Positions 29,256 to 37,566 of a stretch of 64,000 nucleotides of DNA are shown here, piece by piece (the first letter of the stretch is position 1; each line of letters starts with the position of its first letter). Under the pieces are notes generated by a model. That model was not told where the DNA came from. It saw nothing but the letters and a program-made list of their open reading frames with translations, and searched no databases. The translations under genes and the position numbers were made by a program. The stretch comes from Kiritimatiellota bacterium. GTDB lineage: Bacteria > Verrucomicrobiota > Lentisphaeria > Oligosphaerales > JAADHN01. Where the stretch lies: positions 1 through 64,000 of the forward strand of contig JAADHN010000118.1 in assembly GCA_013151865.1 (NCBI GenBank). The letters are read 5' to 3'.

Positions 29256-30335
29256 ATGCCGGTCGATTTTGACGCCGGCCGCTGGGAGCGGGTCCGGGAA
29301 AACAGTGCGCGGTGGTGGGCCGGCGAACTCGATCGTCCATTGGTCCAGGTTCGCGTGGGAGGACGGGAGCCGGGGCGCCCCGCTCCTGCGCTGCCGTTTC
29401 ATCATTTTACCGCTTTCTACGAGGACGACGTTACCCCGGAACAGATCGTGGACTGTTGGGACTACAGCCTGTCCTGCACGCATTTCCTGGGCGACGCGTT
29501 TCCCTCGGTCTGGCCCAATTTCGGTCCCGGCGTTTTGGCGGTCCTGGTTGGGGGGCGGATGGAGTCCGACGGCGCGACGGTTTGGTTCATGCCCGACCGC
29601 CGCCGGGACATCCGGGAATTCCACTTCGAGTTTCGAGAAAACGTGCCCGTGCTTCACCGAATCAAGGCCATCTGCCGTGCGGCCTGCGAACGATGGGAAG
29701 GACGTGTCCAGATCGGCATGACCGACCTTGGCGGCGCAGTGGACGTGGCGTCCACCTTCCGACCCGGGGAACAGCTCCTGCTCGATCTATATGACCACCC
29801 CGACGAAGTCAAGCGGGTGGTGTGGGAACTCCACGACCTTTGGTGGCGGGCCTTCCGCGATATTGACTCCGTTCTCCGACCCGTCAATCCCGGATACACG
29901 GCCTGGACGCCGATCTTCTCCGAACAACCCTACTACATGCTTCAGTGCGATTTCTGCTACATGATCGGACCGGACATGTTCGACGAATTCGTCAAGCCGG
30001 AACTCGCGGCTTCCTGCCGGAAACTGGTCAATCCGTTTTATCACCTGGACGGTCCCGGGGAAATCCCGCATTTGGATTCGTTGCTCAGCATTCCGGAACT
30101 GAAGGGGATCCAGTGGGTTCCCGGCGCCGGGGCGCCGCCCTGCACGGAATGGCACGAATTGTACCGCAGGATCCACGAGGCCGGGAAGTTGATCCAGGTT
30201 TTCGGAACGATCGAAACCCTGGACACGATTGCGGAACAGGTCGGGACCGGTAAAGGGATCGTCCTTGTCGGGACGGCCCCAGCGGAACGCATGAACGACG
30301 TGCATGAATTCCTCGACAAGTATGGGGCCGCATGA
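29256..30335 (+). CDS. URO-D-fold (uroporphyrinogen decarboxylase-like) protein
   Basis: 359 residues; the ATG at 29256 follows GGGAGGTG. It belongs to the URO-D superfamily, a TIM barrel shared by uroporphyrinogen decarboxylases and corrinoid/CoM methyltransferases (MtaA, MtbA, CmuA). Visible features are an N-terminal helix with aromatic residues (RWERVRENSARWWAGELDRP), the mid-barrel RVQIGMTDLGGAVDVAS, and FYHLDGPGEIPHLD (about residues 260-273), where zinc-dependent methyltransferases would have H-x-C. The Cys is absent, so canonical methylcobalamin:thiol transfer is doubtful. It heads the plus-strand run of sugar-catabolism genes and ends 61 bases before the Gfo/Idh/MocA gene. The substrate is unknown. 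Confidence 0.75.
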   Translation: MPVDFDAGRWERVRENSARWWAGELDRPLVQVRVGGREPGRPAPALPFHHFTAFYEDDVTPEQIVDCWDYSLSCTHFLGDAFPSVWPNFGPGVLAVLVGGRMESDGATVWFMPDRRRDIREFHFEFRENVPVLHRIKAICRAACERWEGRVQIGMTDLGGAVDVASTFRPGEQLLLDLYDHPDEVKRVVWELHDLWWRAFRDIDSVLRPVNPGYTAWTPIFSEQPYYMLQCDFCYMIGPDMFDEFVKPELAASCRKLVNPFYHLDGPGEIPHLDSLLSIPELKGIQWVPGAGAPPCTEWHELYRRIHEAGKLIQVFGTIETLDTIAEQVGTGKGIVLVGTAPAERMNDVHEFLDKYGAA

Positions 30336-30337
30336 GC

Positions 30338-30360
30338 GAAAGCCCCATGGTGCTTTCTTT
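30338..30360 (+). terminator. Weak hairpin with T-rich tail between URO-D-like and oxidoreductase genes
   Basis: A six-base stem (GAAAGC at 30338-30343, GCTTTC at 30352-30357) with an 8-base loop, followed by TTTCC. It sits just after the stop and 37 bases before the next start. It may be a leaky terminator or attenuator rather than a full stop. Confidence 0.3.
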
Positions 30361-30396
30361 CCACCGGGAAAGTAGTGATGATGGAGAATTGAAACA

Positions 30397-31668
30397 ATGG
30401 CGAAACACTCCGAACTTTCTCGTCGTGTGTTCCTGAGGCGAGCCCTGACCGTCGGGACCGTGTTTCAGATTGTGCCGAGCCGTCTGGTGTTCGGCGGCCC
30501 GAAAGCCCCCAGCAATACGATCACGCGGGCCGTCATCGGCACCGGTGGCATGGGCATGGGACACGTCACCAAATACCCTCAAACCCTGGCGGTCTGCGAT
30601 GTGGACCGCAACCATTTGGCCAATGCCGCAAAAAAGGCCGGGGGCCAGGTCAAGGCATACACGGACTGGCGGGAAGTCCTGGACCGCGACGACATTGACA
30701 CGGTTCACATTCCCACGCCTCCTCATTGGCACGCATTGATCGCGATTGCCGCCGCCCAGGCGGGAAAAGACGTTTACTCGGAAAAGCCGGCCACGCACAC
30801 CATTGCGGAAGGCAAGGCCCTTGTCGAGACCATGGCGCGCTACGGAACAGTGTACCAAGTGAATACATGGGGACGCCAGATCGGACATTTTGCCCGCAAA
30901 GTCGTGGCCAGCGGCATCCTCGGGACCCCGTTGAAAATCTACCTCAATCCCAGCAATTGCCCCACAGGGTTCAAGATCAGGCAGTGGAGCGGCAAGCCGA
31001 ATCTGCCGGTCCGACCCGTTCCGCCGGAACTCGACTATGGTATGTGGACCGGCCCGGCCCCCGTGAAGCCGTACAACCCGCTGCGGGTCCATCAGCGCTT
31101 CCGCGGGTATTGGGACTATGATGAAGGCGGGTTCGGCGATATGGGACAGCACCACGTCGATCCGGTCCAATATGCCATCGGCAAAGATGATACGGCCCCG
31201 ATCGAGGTGGAAGCGATTGCGCCTCCGCAGCACCCGGATGCCTGCGGACTCTGGCAGACCATCTTTCTGAAGTACGCGGACGGGACTGAAATGACCATCG
31301 AAAGCTGGGAATGGGGCGAGAAGACCACCGAGGGGCGTGCCTGGATCGAAGGGCCCAACGGCAAGCTCTGGCGAAACGGCAAGCTGGAACCGGCACAGTT
31401 GGCCGAGGAACTCAAACGGTATCCCGCCCCGCCGCCGCTGCAATCGTGGGAGCACGCCGTGCGGACCCGGGAGAATGTTCACGGGTTTAAACCCAACGTC
31501 GAACAGGCGACCCGGTCCGCAGAAATCCTGCACCTGGCTTCGATCGCCGTGCGGTTGGGCCGTAAGCTGCGATTTGATCCCGATACGCACCGATTCATCG
31601 ACGACCCCGAAGCGAATCGGTTGGCCTACCCCCCGCGTCGTGCGCCCTGGGGCCTGCCGGTTGCGTGA
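30397..31668 (+). CDS. Tat-exported Gfo/Idh/MocA family oxidoreductase
   Basis: 423 residues. A twin-arginine signal (LSRRVFLRRALTVG, Arg pair at residues 9-10) predicts folded export to the periplasm with the cofactor bound. The Rossmann domain follows (AVIGTGGMGMGHV, CDVDRNHLANAA), then the family motif SEKPATHT, and the C-terminal beta-sheet domain with GYWDYDEGGFGDMGQHHVDP, which holds the expected catalytic His region. Exported Gfo/Idh/MocA enzymes of this kind oxidise sugars, commonly at C3 in keto-glycoside pathways, with tightly bound NAD(P). The next gene carries isomerase and DUF1080 domains, which supports that role, but the substrate is inferred. A hairpin and T-run terminator follows at 31711. 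Confidence 0.85.
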   Translation: MAKHSELSRRVFLRRALTVGTVFQIVPSRLVFGGPKAPSNTITRAVIGTGGMGMGHVTKYPQTLAVCDVDRNHLANAAKKAGGQVKAYTDWREVLDRDDIDTVHIPTPPHWHALIAIAAAQAGKDVYSEKPATHTIAEGKALVETMARYGTVYQVNTWGRQIGHFARKVVASGILGTPLKIYLNPSNCPTGFKIRQWSGKPNLPVRPVPPELDYGMWTGPAPVKPYNPLRVHQRFRGYWDYDEGGFGDMGQHHVDPVQYAIGKDDTAPIEVEAIAPPQHPDACGLWQTIFLKYADGTEMTIESWEWGEKTTEGRAWIEGPNGKLWRNGKLEPAQLAEELKRYPAPPPLQSWEHAVRTRENVHGFKPNVEQATRSAEILHLASIAVRLGRKLRFDPDTHRFIDDPEANRLAYPPRRAPWGLPVA

Positions 31669-31707
31669 TCGGTACGAGACGGACGCTTGGCGGGCGAGGT
31701 CGGCATT

Positions 31708-31810
31708 GTACAACCCCGGTGGGGTTGGGGCGTTTTTCTTGACCCCGTTCCCAGGGTCGCACTGCGAGCCCTGGGTGCACCACGAGAACAGAATTGAACC
31801 CTGACGGGGT
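31708..31810 (+). terminator. Terminator hairpin within a three-hairpin intergenic element
   Basis: The first hairpin is CAACCCC (31711-31717), loop GGT, GGGGTTG (31721-31727), followed by GGGCGTTTTT, a good terminator for the oxidoreductase gene. A second, longer hairpin uses CCCAGGG (31750-31756) and CCCTGGG (31769-31775) with TCGC/GCGA pairing inside. A third weak one pairs ACCC (31798-31801) with GGGT (31807-31810). The compact series of hairpins looks like a dispersed intergenic repeat unit; no second copy was found in this window. Confidence 0.55.
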
Positions 31811-31862
31811 CCCACATCTTCCCCACAATCGCGGAATGCGCCCTTGAACGGAGACGGAAAAC

Positions 31863-34800
31863 ATGAACATGAGACAAACGATTTTGGCGTGGACCGCCGC
31901 CGGTGTTGCCTGGGCGCTGACCGGGGCAGTCAACGGCCAGGACGCCCTCGATCAACGCGTCGCCGCCGGGATTGCAGCCCTGCAAAAAGGGACTGTCGCG
32001 GATGTTTCAAAGTGGTGCGCGCGCTTGATTCCGCCCGAACAACGTCCGGCAAAGGACGATACCGAGGCACGAATGGTGCTGCACGGGGCTGTGATGCGGG
32101 CGGGCGCGTCGGACAGTCTGAAGGCCCGACTTGAAAAAGCTTTCCAAGAGACTTTGACGGGCAACGCGCCTAAGCCGGTCAAGGGGTTTATTCTCCAGGA
32201 ACTGCAATACATCGCCGGGAAGGGCGATTTGTCGGCGGTTGCCCCGCTGCTCGTGGACCCCGAACTCTCGGACGGTGCGGCACGCGTGATCGTGAACATC
32301 GGCACCAAGGAGGCTGCGGCCGTGTTGTGCGCGGCCCTGCCCAAGAGTGCCGGGACCGTTCGCCTGAACCTCATTCAGGCCCTTGCCGACCTGTCAGACC
32401 CCCGCGCCGTTCCCCTGCTTCTCGACGCCGCAAAGGACAAAGACCCGGTCACGCGGCGGGCCGCGTTCGAGGCACTTGCCGCCACGGGCGACGTTCGTGC
32501 GGCGGACGTCCTGCTGGCGGCGACAAACGACTCCCGCCCCTACGCCCGGGCCCGGGCCGTAAACGCTTATTTGAGTTACTTGAGCAAGCTGGCCTCAAAC
32601 AATGCCGCAGAAGCATTCGCACGGGCAAAAGCGTTCGCGGCGGTTCACCCGAACGATATGCACATCCAGTGTGCGTGCCTTGAACTTTTTGGGAAGACCG
32701 GGCGCGAGGCGGCGGTCGCTCCCATACTCGACGCATTGACCGGCGGGGACGTTCGGACCGTCCGAAGCGCCGGAAAGGCGTTGCAGCGGCTGGACCCGAA
32801 GCTGGCGGCGCCCCACTTGTTGGCCAGACTCGACAGCACCCCCGGCCCGAAGCGGGCAGCCCTGATCACGGCCTTGGCCGACCTCGGGGTGAAAGGGGCG
32901 CTGCCGGCGATCAAGCAACAGGTTGCCGGCAAGGATTCGGTCGTGCGTCGGGCCGGTATCCTGGCCATGGGGCGACTCGCCGGCGCCGGTGCCGTCAATG
33001 ACTTGATCTCACTGCTTGCTGATCGGCGGGAAGGGGTCGCCCAGGCCGCCCGCGAAGCTTTGGCCGCCATTCGCGCTCCGGAAGTCGGGGCCACCTTGGC
33101 ACGGCGCGCGACCACTGCCGAGCCGTCTCTCTGCACCGCGCTCCTCGACATCATGGCAAAGCGGCTCGATGTGTCCCAAAGAGGAACTGCATTGGCCCTG
33201 ACCGAGGCCGAATCGCGTGACGTGCGACTCGCGGCGTGGAAGGCATTCGGAGTCCTGGGGGCGGCCGACCAGGTCTCGTCGGCGGCGGAGCGCCTGGCGA
33301 ATTGTACGGACCCTGAGGAATTGAAAGCCGCGGGGAAGGCGTTGGCCATGGTCTGCCGGCGCGCCGCCGAGCCGGACGTGACCGGTCCGGGACTGACCAA
33401 GGCTTTCCAGGGGGCCGCTCCCGTTGCGGCCACGTTCTTGGTCGAAGTGCTGCCGGCCGCCGGAGGCAGCGTCGCTCTGCAGACCGCCGAGAAGTTGGCG
33501 ACCGAGGGCAATGGCGACGTTCGCACGGCGGCGGTCAGGGCCCTCGCAGCATGGCCCGAGGCATCGGCCATGCCCGCGTTGAAACACGTCATCACAAATG
33601 CGGTCGACCCGGTCCGCCACGTCTTGGCCATGCGGGGCTACGTGCGACTGCTGAATCTAACCGACCTTCCGGTTTCCCGAAAGCTTGAGCTGTACGACGA
33701 GGCCCTGCGCCTCTGCAAACGAAAAGACGAAAAGACGCTCGTCCTCGCCGGGCTCGGGGGACTGAAAGACCTTGCCGCACTCCCGAAATTGGAGCCGTTT
33801 CTCAAAGACAAGGACCTGAACGGCGAAGCGGCTGCAGCCATCATTCGATTGGCGCAGCAAGTTCGGGGTGACGCTGCCGTCAAGGCCCTCCGGCATGTCC
33901 TGTCTCTCGTGAAAAACGAGGCATTGACAAAGCGCGCCAGAAATGCTCTTGCGGACATCGCGAAATACGCCGGTTGCGTGGTGACATGGGAGGTTTCCGG
34001 TCCGTACACCGACAACAACAAAGGACACACAGCTATCTACCCGGTTCCTTTCCTGCCTGAGACAGACCCGGCCAAAGCAACTTGGCGTCGGGTCGTCGCG
34101 GAAAAAGACGGACGACTCAATTTGCTGAAGCTGATCGGGGGCAACAATCGCTGTGCGTACATGCGGTGCAATATCCTGGTCCCCAAACAGACGGAAGCCA
34201 AGCTGTTCGTGGGCAGCGACGACGGTGTGAAGGTGTGGCTCAACGGTAACGTCGTTCACGAAAACAACGTCCCGCGCGCCTTCAGATGGTGCGAAGACAG
34301 TGTGCCGGTGGTTCTGCTCGAGGGAACCAACACCCTGATGCTCAAGATCACGCAGGGTGGCGGGGACTGGATGGGCAACGCACGAGTGACCGCCTCGGAC
34401 GGAACCCCGATCTCCGGGATGGATTTTGCCGTCGGACCCCCGGTCAAGCGTCCGCTCGTCCCGCTCCGCCCCAAGAAACTGGCCGATGGCGCACCTACGG
34501 CCGAGAAACTCGGGTGGCGCATGTCAATCCAGTGCTGGACGTTCAATCGCAGTACGTTTTTCGAGTCCGTCGACCGTGCGGCCCGCATGGGGGTCCGTTA
34601 CCTGGAAATGTTTCCGGGGCAGAGGGTCGGTGGTAATTTCGGCAATGCAAAGACGAACCAGAATATGTCGCCCGAGGTCATGAAAGCCGTCCGGGAAAAA
34701 CTGGCGTCCGTGGGCATTCGAGTGGTCAACTTCGGCGTGACCGGCATTCCTGCCGACGAGGCGGGGCGCCGCAAACTGTTCGGCTGGGCCAAAGCCATGG

Positions 34801-35861
34801 GCATCGAAACCATCTGCTGCGAGCCGAATCGGAAAGACCTGCCGGGACTCGAGCCCTACTGTAAGGAATACAACATCAACATAGCCCTGCACAACCACCC
34901 CAAACCATCACGCTACTGGAACCCGCAAACCGTTCTCGAGGCTTGCAAGGGGTTGAGTTCCCATTTCGGTGCGTGTGCCGACACCGGCCACTGGATGCGC
35001 TCGGGGATCAAGCCGCTCGAGGCGATCAAGCTGCTCAAAGGTCGCATCATTACGTTTCACTTCAAAGACCTGAACAAAATGGGCCGCGGCGCGCACGACG
35101 TGCACTGGGGGACCGGGAAAGCGAACATGCCCGCGATCCTGCGGGAACTCAAGACGCAGGGCTTCAAAGGGGTGTTTTCCGCCGAGTACGAGTTCAACTG
35201 GGGCAAGAATACCGAGGACGTCGCCGCCTGCGTCCGCAATTTCGAGGCCATGGCCCGAGAGATCGTGCTCGAAGAAGACGGACGCTGGCAAGTGCTGTTC
35301 AATATGCGTGACCTGAACGCCTGGCGGAGCGGCGCCGGAGGACCGCCGGCGCCCGGGTGGCAAATCGAGGGCGAGTGTCTGGCGTTGAAAGGGAAGGGCG
35401 GCTACATCTGGACACGAGAACGATTCGCGGACTTCGTGCTCGATTTCGAATTCAACACGGAAGGAAACAGCGGCGTCTTTTTCCGTACGGACAATCCCCG
35501 CAACCCGGTCCAGACCGGAATCGAAATGCAGATCGAAAAACCCACGCCCCCGGGGAAACACAGCGTCGGCGCCATTTACGACCTCGTTGCCCCAAAACAA
35601 CAGACCGCCAAGCCGGGGTGGAACCACGTTACACTCACGGCACGGGACAACTTGATTGCCGTTGTCATGAACGGGCAATCCATCATTACAATGGACCTGA
35701 ACAAGTGGGACACCCCGGGAAAGAACCCCGACGGAACCAAAAACAAATTCAAACGCGCCCTCAAGGACTTCAAGCGGGACGGCCACATCGGCTTTCAAGA
35801 TCACGGCCATCCCGTCCGATACCGGAATATTCGGATCCGAAAACTGGAAACCGCTCGATAG
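31863..35861 (+). CDS. Secreted HEAT-repeat / beta-sandwich / sugar-isomerase / DUF1080 fusion protein
   Basis: 1332 residues with a signal peptide (MNMRQTILAWTAAGVAWALT...VNGQ). Four parts follow. HEAT/PBS-lyase-like repeats fill about residues 30-700. A beta-sandwich with SDDGVKVWLNG and KITQGGGDW spans about 704-865. A xylose-isomerase-like TIM barrel (about 880-1130) has candidate metal ligands in ICCEPN, LHNHPK, CADTGHW, TFHFKD and SAEYEF. A C-terminal DUF1080 domain, now named 3-keto-disaccharide hydrolase (about 1140-1332), includes FNTEGNSGVFFRTDN. Established work links Gfo/Idh/MocA oxidation, TIM-barrel lyases/isomerases and DUF1080 hydrolases in breaking 3-keto-glycosides. Having isomerase and hydrolase on one exported chain next to a Tat-exported oxidoreductase fits that route. 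The specific glycoside is unknown. ATG 31869 is an alternative start. Confidence 0.85.
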   Translation: MNMRQTILAWTAAGVAWALTGAVNGQDALDQRVAAGIAALQKGTVADVSKWCARLIPPEQRPAKDDTEARMVLHGAVMRAGASDSLKARLEKAFQETLTGNAPKPVKGFILQELQYIAGKGDLSAVAPLLVDPELSDGAARVIVNIGTKEAAAVLCAALPKSAGTVRLNLIQALADLSDPRAVPLLLDAAKDKDPVTRRAAFEALAATGDVRAADVLLAATNDSRPYARARAVNAYLSYLSKLASNNAAEAFARAKAFAAVHPNDMHIQCACLELFGKTGREAAVAPILDALTGGDVRTVRSAGKALQRLDPKLAAPHLLARLDSTPGPKRAALITALADLGVKGALPAIKQQVAGKDSVVRRAGILAMGRLAGAGAVNDLISLLADRREGVAQAAREALAAIRAPEVGATLARRATTAEPSLCTALLDIMAKRLDVSQRGTALALTEAESRDVRLAAWKAFGVLGAADQVSSAAERLANCTDPEELKAAGKALAMVCRRAAEPDVTGPGLTKAFQGAAPVAATFLVEVLPAAGGSVALQTAEKLATEGNGDVRTAAVRALAAWPEASAMPALKHVITNAVDPVRHVLAMRGYVRLLNLTDLPVSRKLELYDEALRLCKRKDEKTLVLAGLGGLKDLAALPKLEPFLKDKDLNGEAAAAIIRLAQQVRGDAAVKALRHVLSLVKNEALTKRARNALADIAKYAGCVVTWEVSGPYTDNNKGHTAIYPVPFLPETDPAKATWRRVVAEKDGRLNLLKLIGGNNRCAYMRCNILVPKQTEAKLFVGSDDGVKVWLNGNVVHENNVPRAFRWCEDSVPVVLLEGTNTLMLKITQGGGDWMGNARVTASDGTPISGMDFAVGPPVKRPLVPLRPKKLADGAPTAEKLGWRMSIQCWTFNRSTFFESVDRAARMGVRYLEMFPGQRVGGNFGNAKTNQNMSPEVMKAVREKLASVGIRVVNFGVTGIPADEAGRRKLFGWAKAMGIETICCEPNRKDLPGLEPYCKEYNINIALHNHPKPSRYWNPQTVLEACKGLSSHFGACADTGHWMRSGIKPLEAIKLLKGRIITFHFKDLNKMGRGAHDVHWGTGKANMPAILRELKTQGFKGVFSAEYEFNWGKNTEDVAACVRNFEAMAREIVLEEDGRWQVLFNMRDLNAWRSGAGGPPAPGWQIEGECLALKGKGGYIWTRERFADFVLDFEFNTEGNSGVFFRTDNPRNPVQTGIEMQIEKPTPPGKHSVGAIYDLVAPKQQTAKPGWNHVTLTARDNLIAVVMNGQSIITMDLNKWDTPGKNPDGTKNKFKRALKDFKRDGHIGFQDHGHPVRYRNIRIRKLETAR

Positions 35862-36147
35862 ACACGCGCGTTGCAAAACCGGATTCCTGGCAAACCCGAG
35901 TCTCCCCTTCAGGTCCAGTCGACTTGTTGCCCGCGCCCGGAGAAAACACGGCCCACGGACGTTCGCCCTCCATTCCGGAATCTGTGATCTGCGCACTTGG
36001 AGAGCGTCCCTGCGAGCCGAACAAAGCGACAGGCCCAGAACACGGAACTCGGACCGGAGCAGCGATCGCCGGACCAATACGGTGCAGGAAACGACTCGTG
36101 CCATCCCGGATTGCAGTTGTAATCGAGACATCGAAAGGAACCGTCCA

Positions 36148-37446
36148 ATGTCAAACTCATTGCGATTCGCCGTGACCGCTGCAATGATTGCCGCAGCAAC
36201 GGAAAAGACGGTGGATGCCGTCCCTCCGTATCCGCTTCGGGACGCGGTCGAGTGTCGCGCGCGTCGCGGATTGCCGAACTTTTTTGGCAAACTCGAAGCC
36301 GGTGGGACTGTGCGCATCGCCTACCTCGGCGGCAGCATTACCGCGCAACCCGGGTGGCGAGTCCTCTCCCGGCAGTGGTTCCAAAAGCAGTATCCGAAAG
36401 CCAGGATCGAGGAGATCAATGCGGCCATCGGCGGCACCGGGTCCGACCTGGGAGTGTTCAGGTTGCAGCACGACGTGCTCCGCTTCAAGCCGGACCTGCT
36501 TTTTGTCGAGTTCGCCGTGAACGACGGGGGCGCCCCCCCCGACCGCATCCAAAAAGCGATGGAAGGGATTGTGCGGCAGACATGGAAGGCTGACCCAACC
36601 ACCGACATCTGTTACGTCTATACCTCCACGCAAGGTATGCTCCGGGATTTGCAGGCCGGCAAATTTCCCCGAGCGGCTAGCGCCATGGAGGGCGTTGCCG
36701 ACCATTACGGCATCCCTTCTATTCACATGGGACTCGAAGTGGCCCGCCTCGAAAAGACGGGAAAAGTGCTCTTCAAAGCACCCAAACCCAAAACCGCCGA
36801 AGAAAAAGCGACGGTCGCCGGCAAAGTCCTTTTCTCGAAAGACGGCGTCCACCCCTACACGGACACCGGGCACCCGCTCTACCTCGCGGCCATTGTGCGG
36901 TCCATGGCGAAAATCAAGCGGCTCGGGACGGCTGGACCCCATTCCCTGCCCGCGCCCCTCCAAGAAGACAATTGGGCGGATGCCCGAATGGTCCCCTTGA
37001 GCCGGGCGATGCTCAGCCCCGGCTGGCAAAAACTGGACCCGACGGCGAACAGGCTGGCAAAACGCTTCGGAAAACGCCTGCCGGGACTTTGGAAGGCGAG
37101 CAAACCGGGGGAAACTCTCCGTTTTCGATTCCGGGGTAAAGCCGTGGCAGTCTACGACATCGTCGGACCCGATTGCGGCAGGATCATCGTCCGCCTCGAT
37201 GACCGTGCGCCCGTGGTCCGCCCGCGTTTCGACGCCTACTGTACCTATCATCGACTCAGTAAGCTCCAGATCGCGGCCGGCCTGCCCGACAAAGTGCACT
37301 CCGTGGTTTGCAAGATCGACTCGAAACAACCGGACAAGGCCGCCATCCTGGCCAAACGCCACCAGAAAATCGATGATCCGAAACGCTTCGACGACACCGC
37401 TTGGTATGCCGGCGCTCTCCTCCTGCGAGGTGAACTGGTCGAGTGA
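36148..37446 (+). CDS. SGNH/GDSL hydrolase (carbohydrate-esterase type)
   Basis: 432 residues from the ATG at 36148, behind a GAAAGGA ribosome binding site. A hydrophobic N-terminus (FAVTAAMIAAATEKTVDA) suggests export. SGNH blocks are complete: Ser63 in YLGGSITAQPGW, the Gly of AAIGGTGSD, Asn125 in VEFAVND, and Asp232/His235 in KDGVHPYTDTGH. The C-terminal 150 residues form a beta-rich domain (GETLRFRFRGKAVAVYDIVG) typical of jellyroll partners of these esterases. Family members de-acylate polysaccharides. It follows the HEAT/isomerase/DUF1080 gene by 286 bases on the same strand, so it probably shares the same glycan programme. Confidence 0.85.
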   Translation: MSNSLRFAVTAAMIAAATEKTVDAVPPYPLRDAVECRARRGLPNFFGKLEAGGTVRIAYLGGSITAQPGWRVLSRQWFQKQYPKARIEEINAAIGGTGSDLGVFRLQHDVLRFKPDLLFVEFAVNDGGAPPDRIQKAMEGIVRQTWKADPTTDICYVYTSTQGMLRDLQAGKFPRAASAMEGVADHYGIPSIHMGLEVARLEKTGKVLFKAPKPKTAEEKATVAGKVLFSKDGVHPYTDTGHPLYLAAIVRSMAKIKRLGTAGPHSLPAPLQEDNWADARMVPLSRAMLSPGWQKLDPTANRLAKRFGKRLPGLWKASKPGETLRFRFRGKAVAVYDIVGPDCGRIIVRLDDRAPVVRPRFDAYCTYHRLSKLQIAAGLPDKVHSVVCKIDSKQPDKAAILAKRHQKIDDPKRFDDTAWYAGALLLRGELVE

Positions 37447-37502
37447 GCAAGCGCGGACATCGCACACGTTCCGCGTTGTCGATTCCGGAAAGTCTTCCGG
37501 GC

Positions 37503-37530
37503 TTGAAATGTGCCAAAATGACACAATATT
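37503..37530 (+). promoter_or_regulatory. Candidate sigma-70-type promoter with overlapping operator-like dyad
   Basis: -35 TTGAAA (37503-37508), 16-base spacer, -10 AATATT (37525-37530), about 36 bases upstream of the first start codon of the kinase/regulator pair. The spacer is almost wholly an imperfect palindrome: TGTGCCA (37509-37515), AAA, TGACACA (37519-37525), with one mismatch between the arms. A dyad in this place would suit a repressor or an autoregulator. Consensus match only; no transcript data. Confidence 0.4.
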
Positions 37531-37566
37531 CCGATCGCCCGACCTTACCTCTTCCCAGAAACAGGG

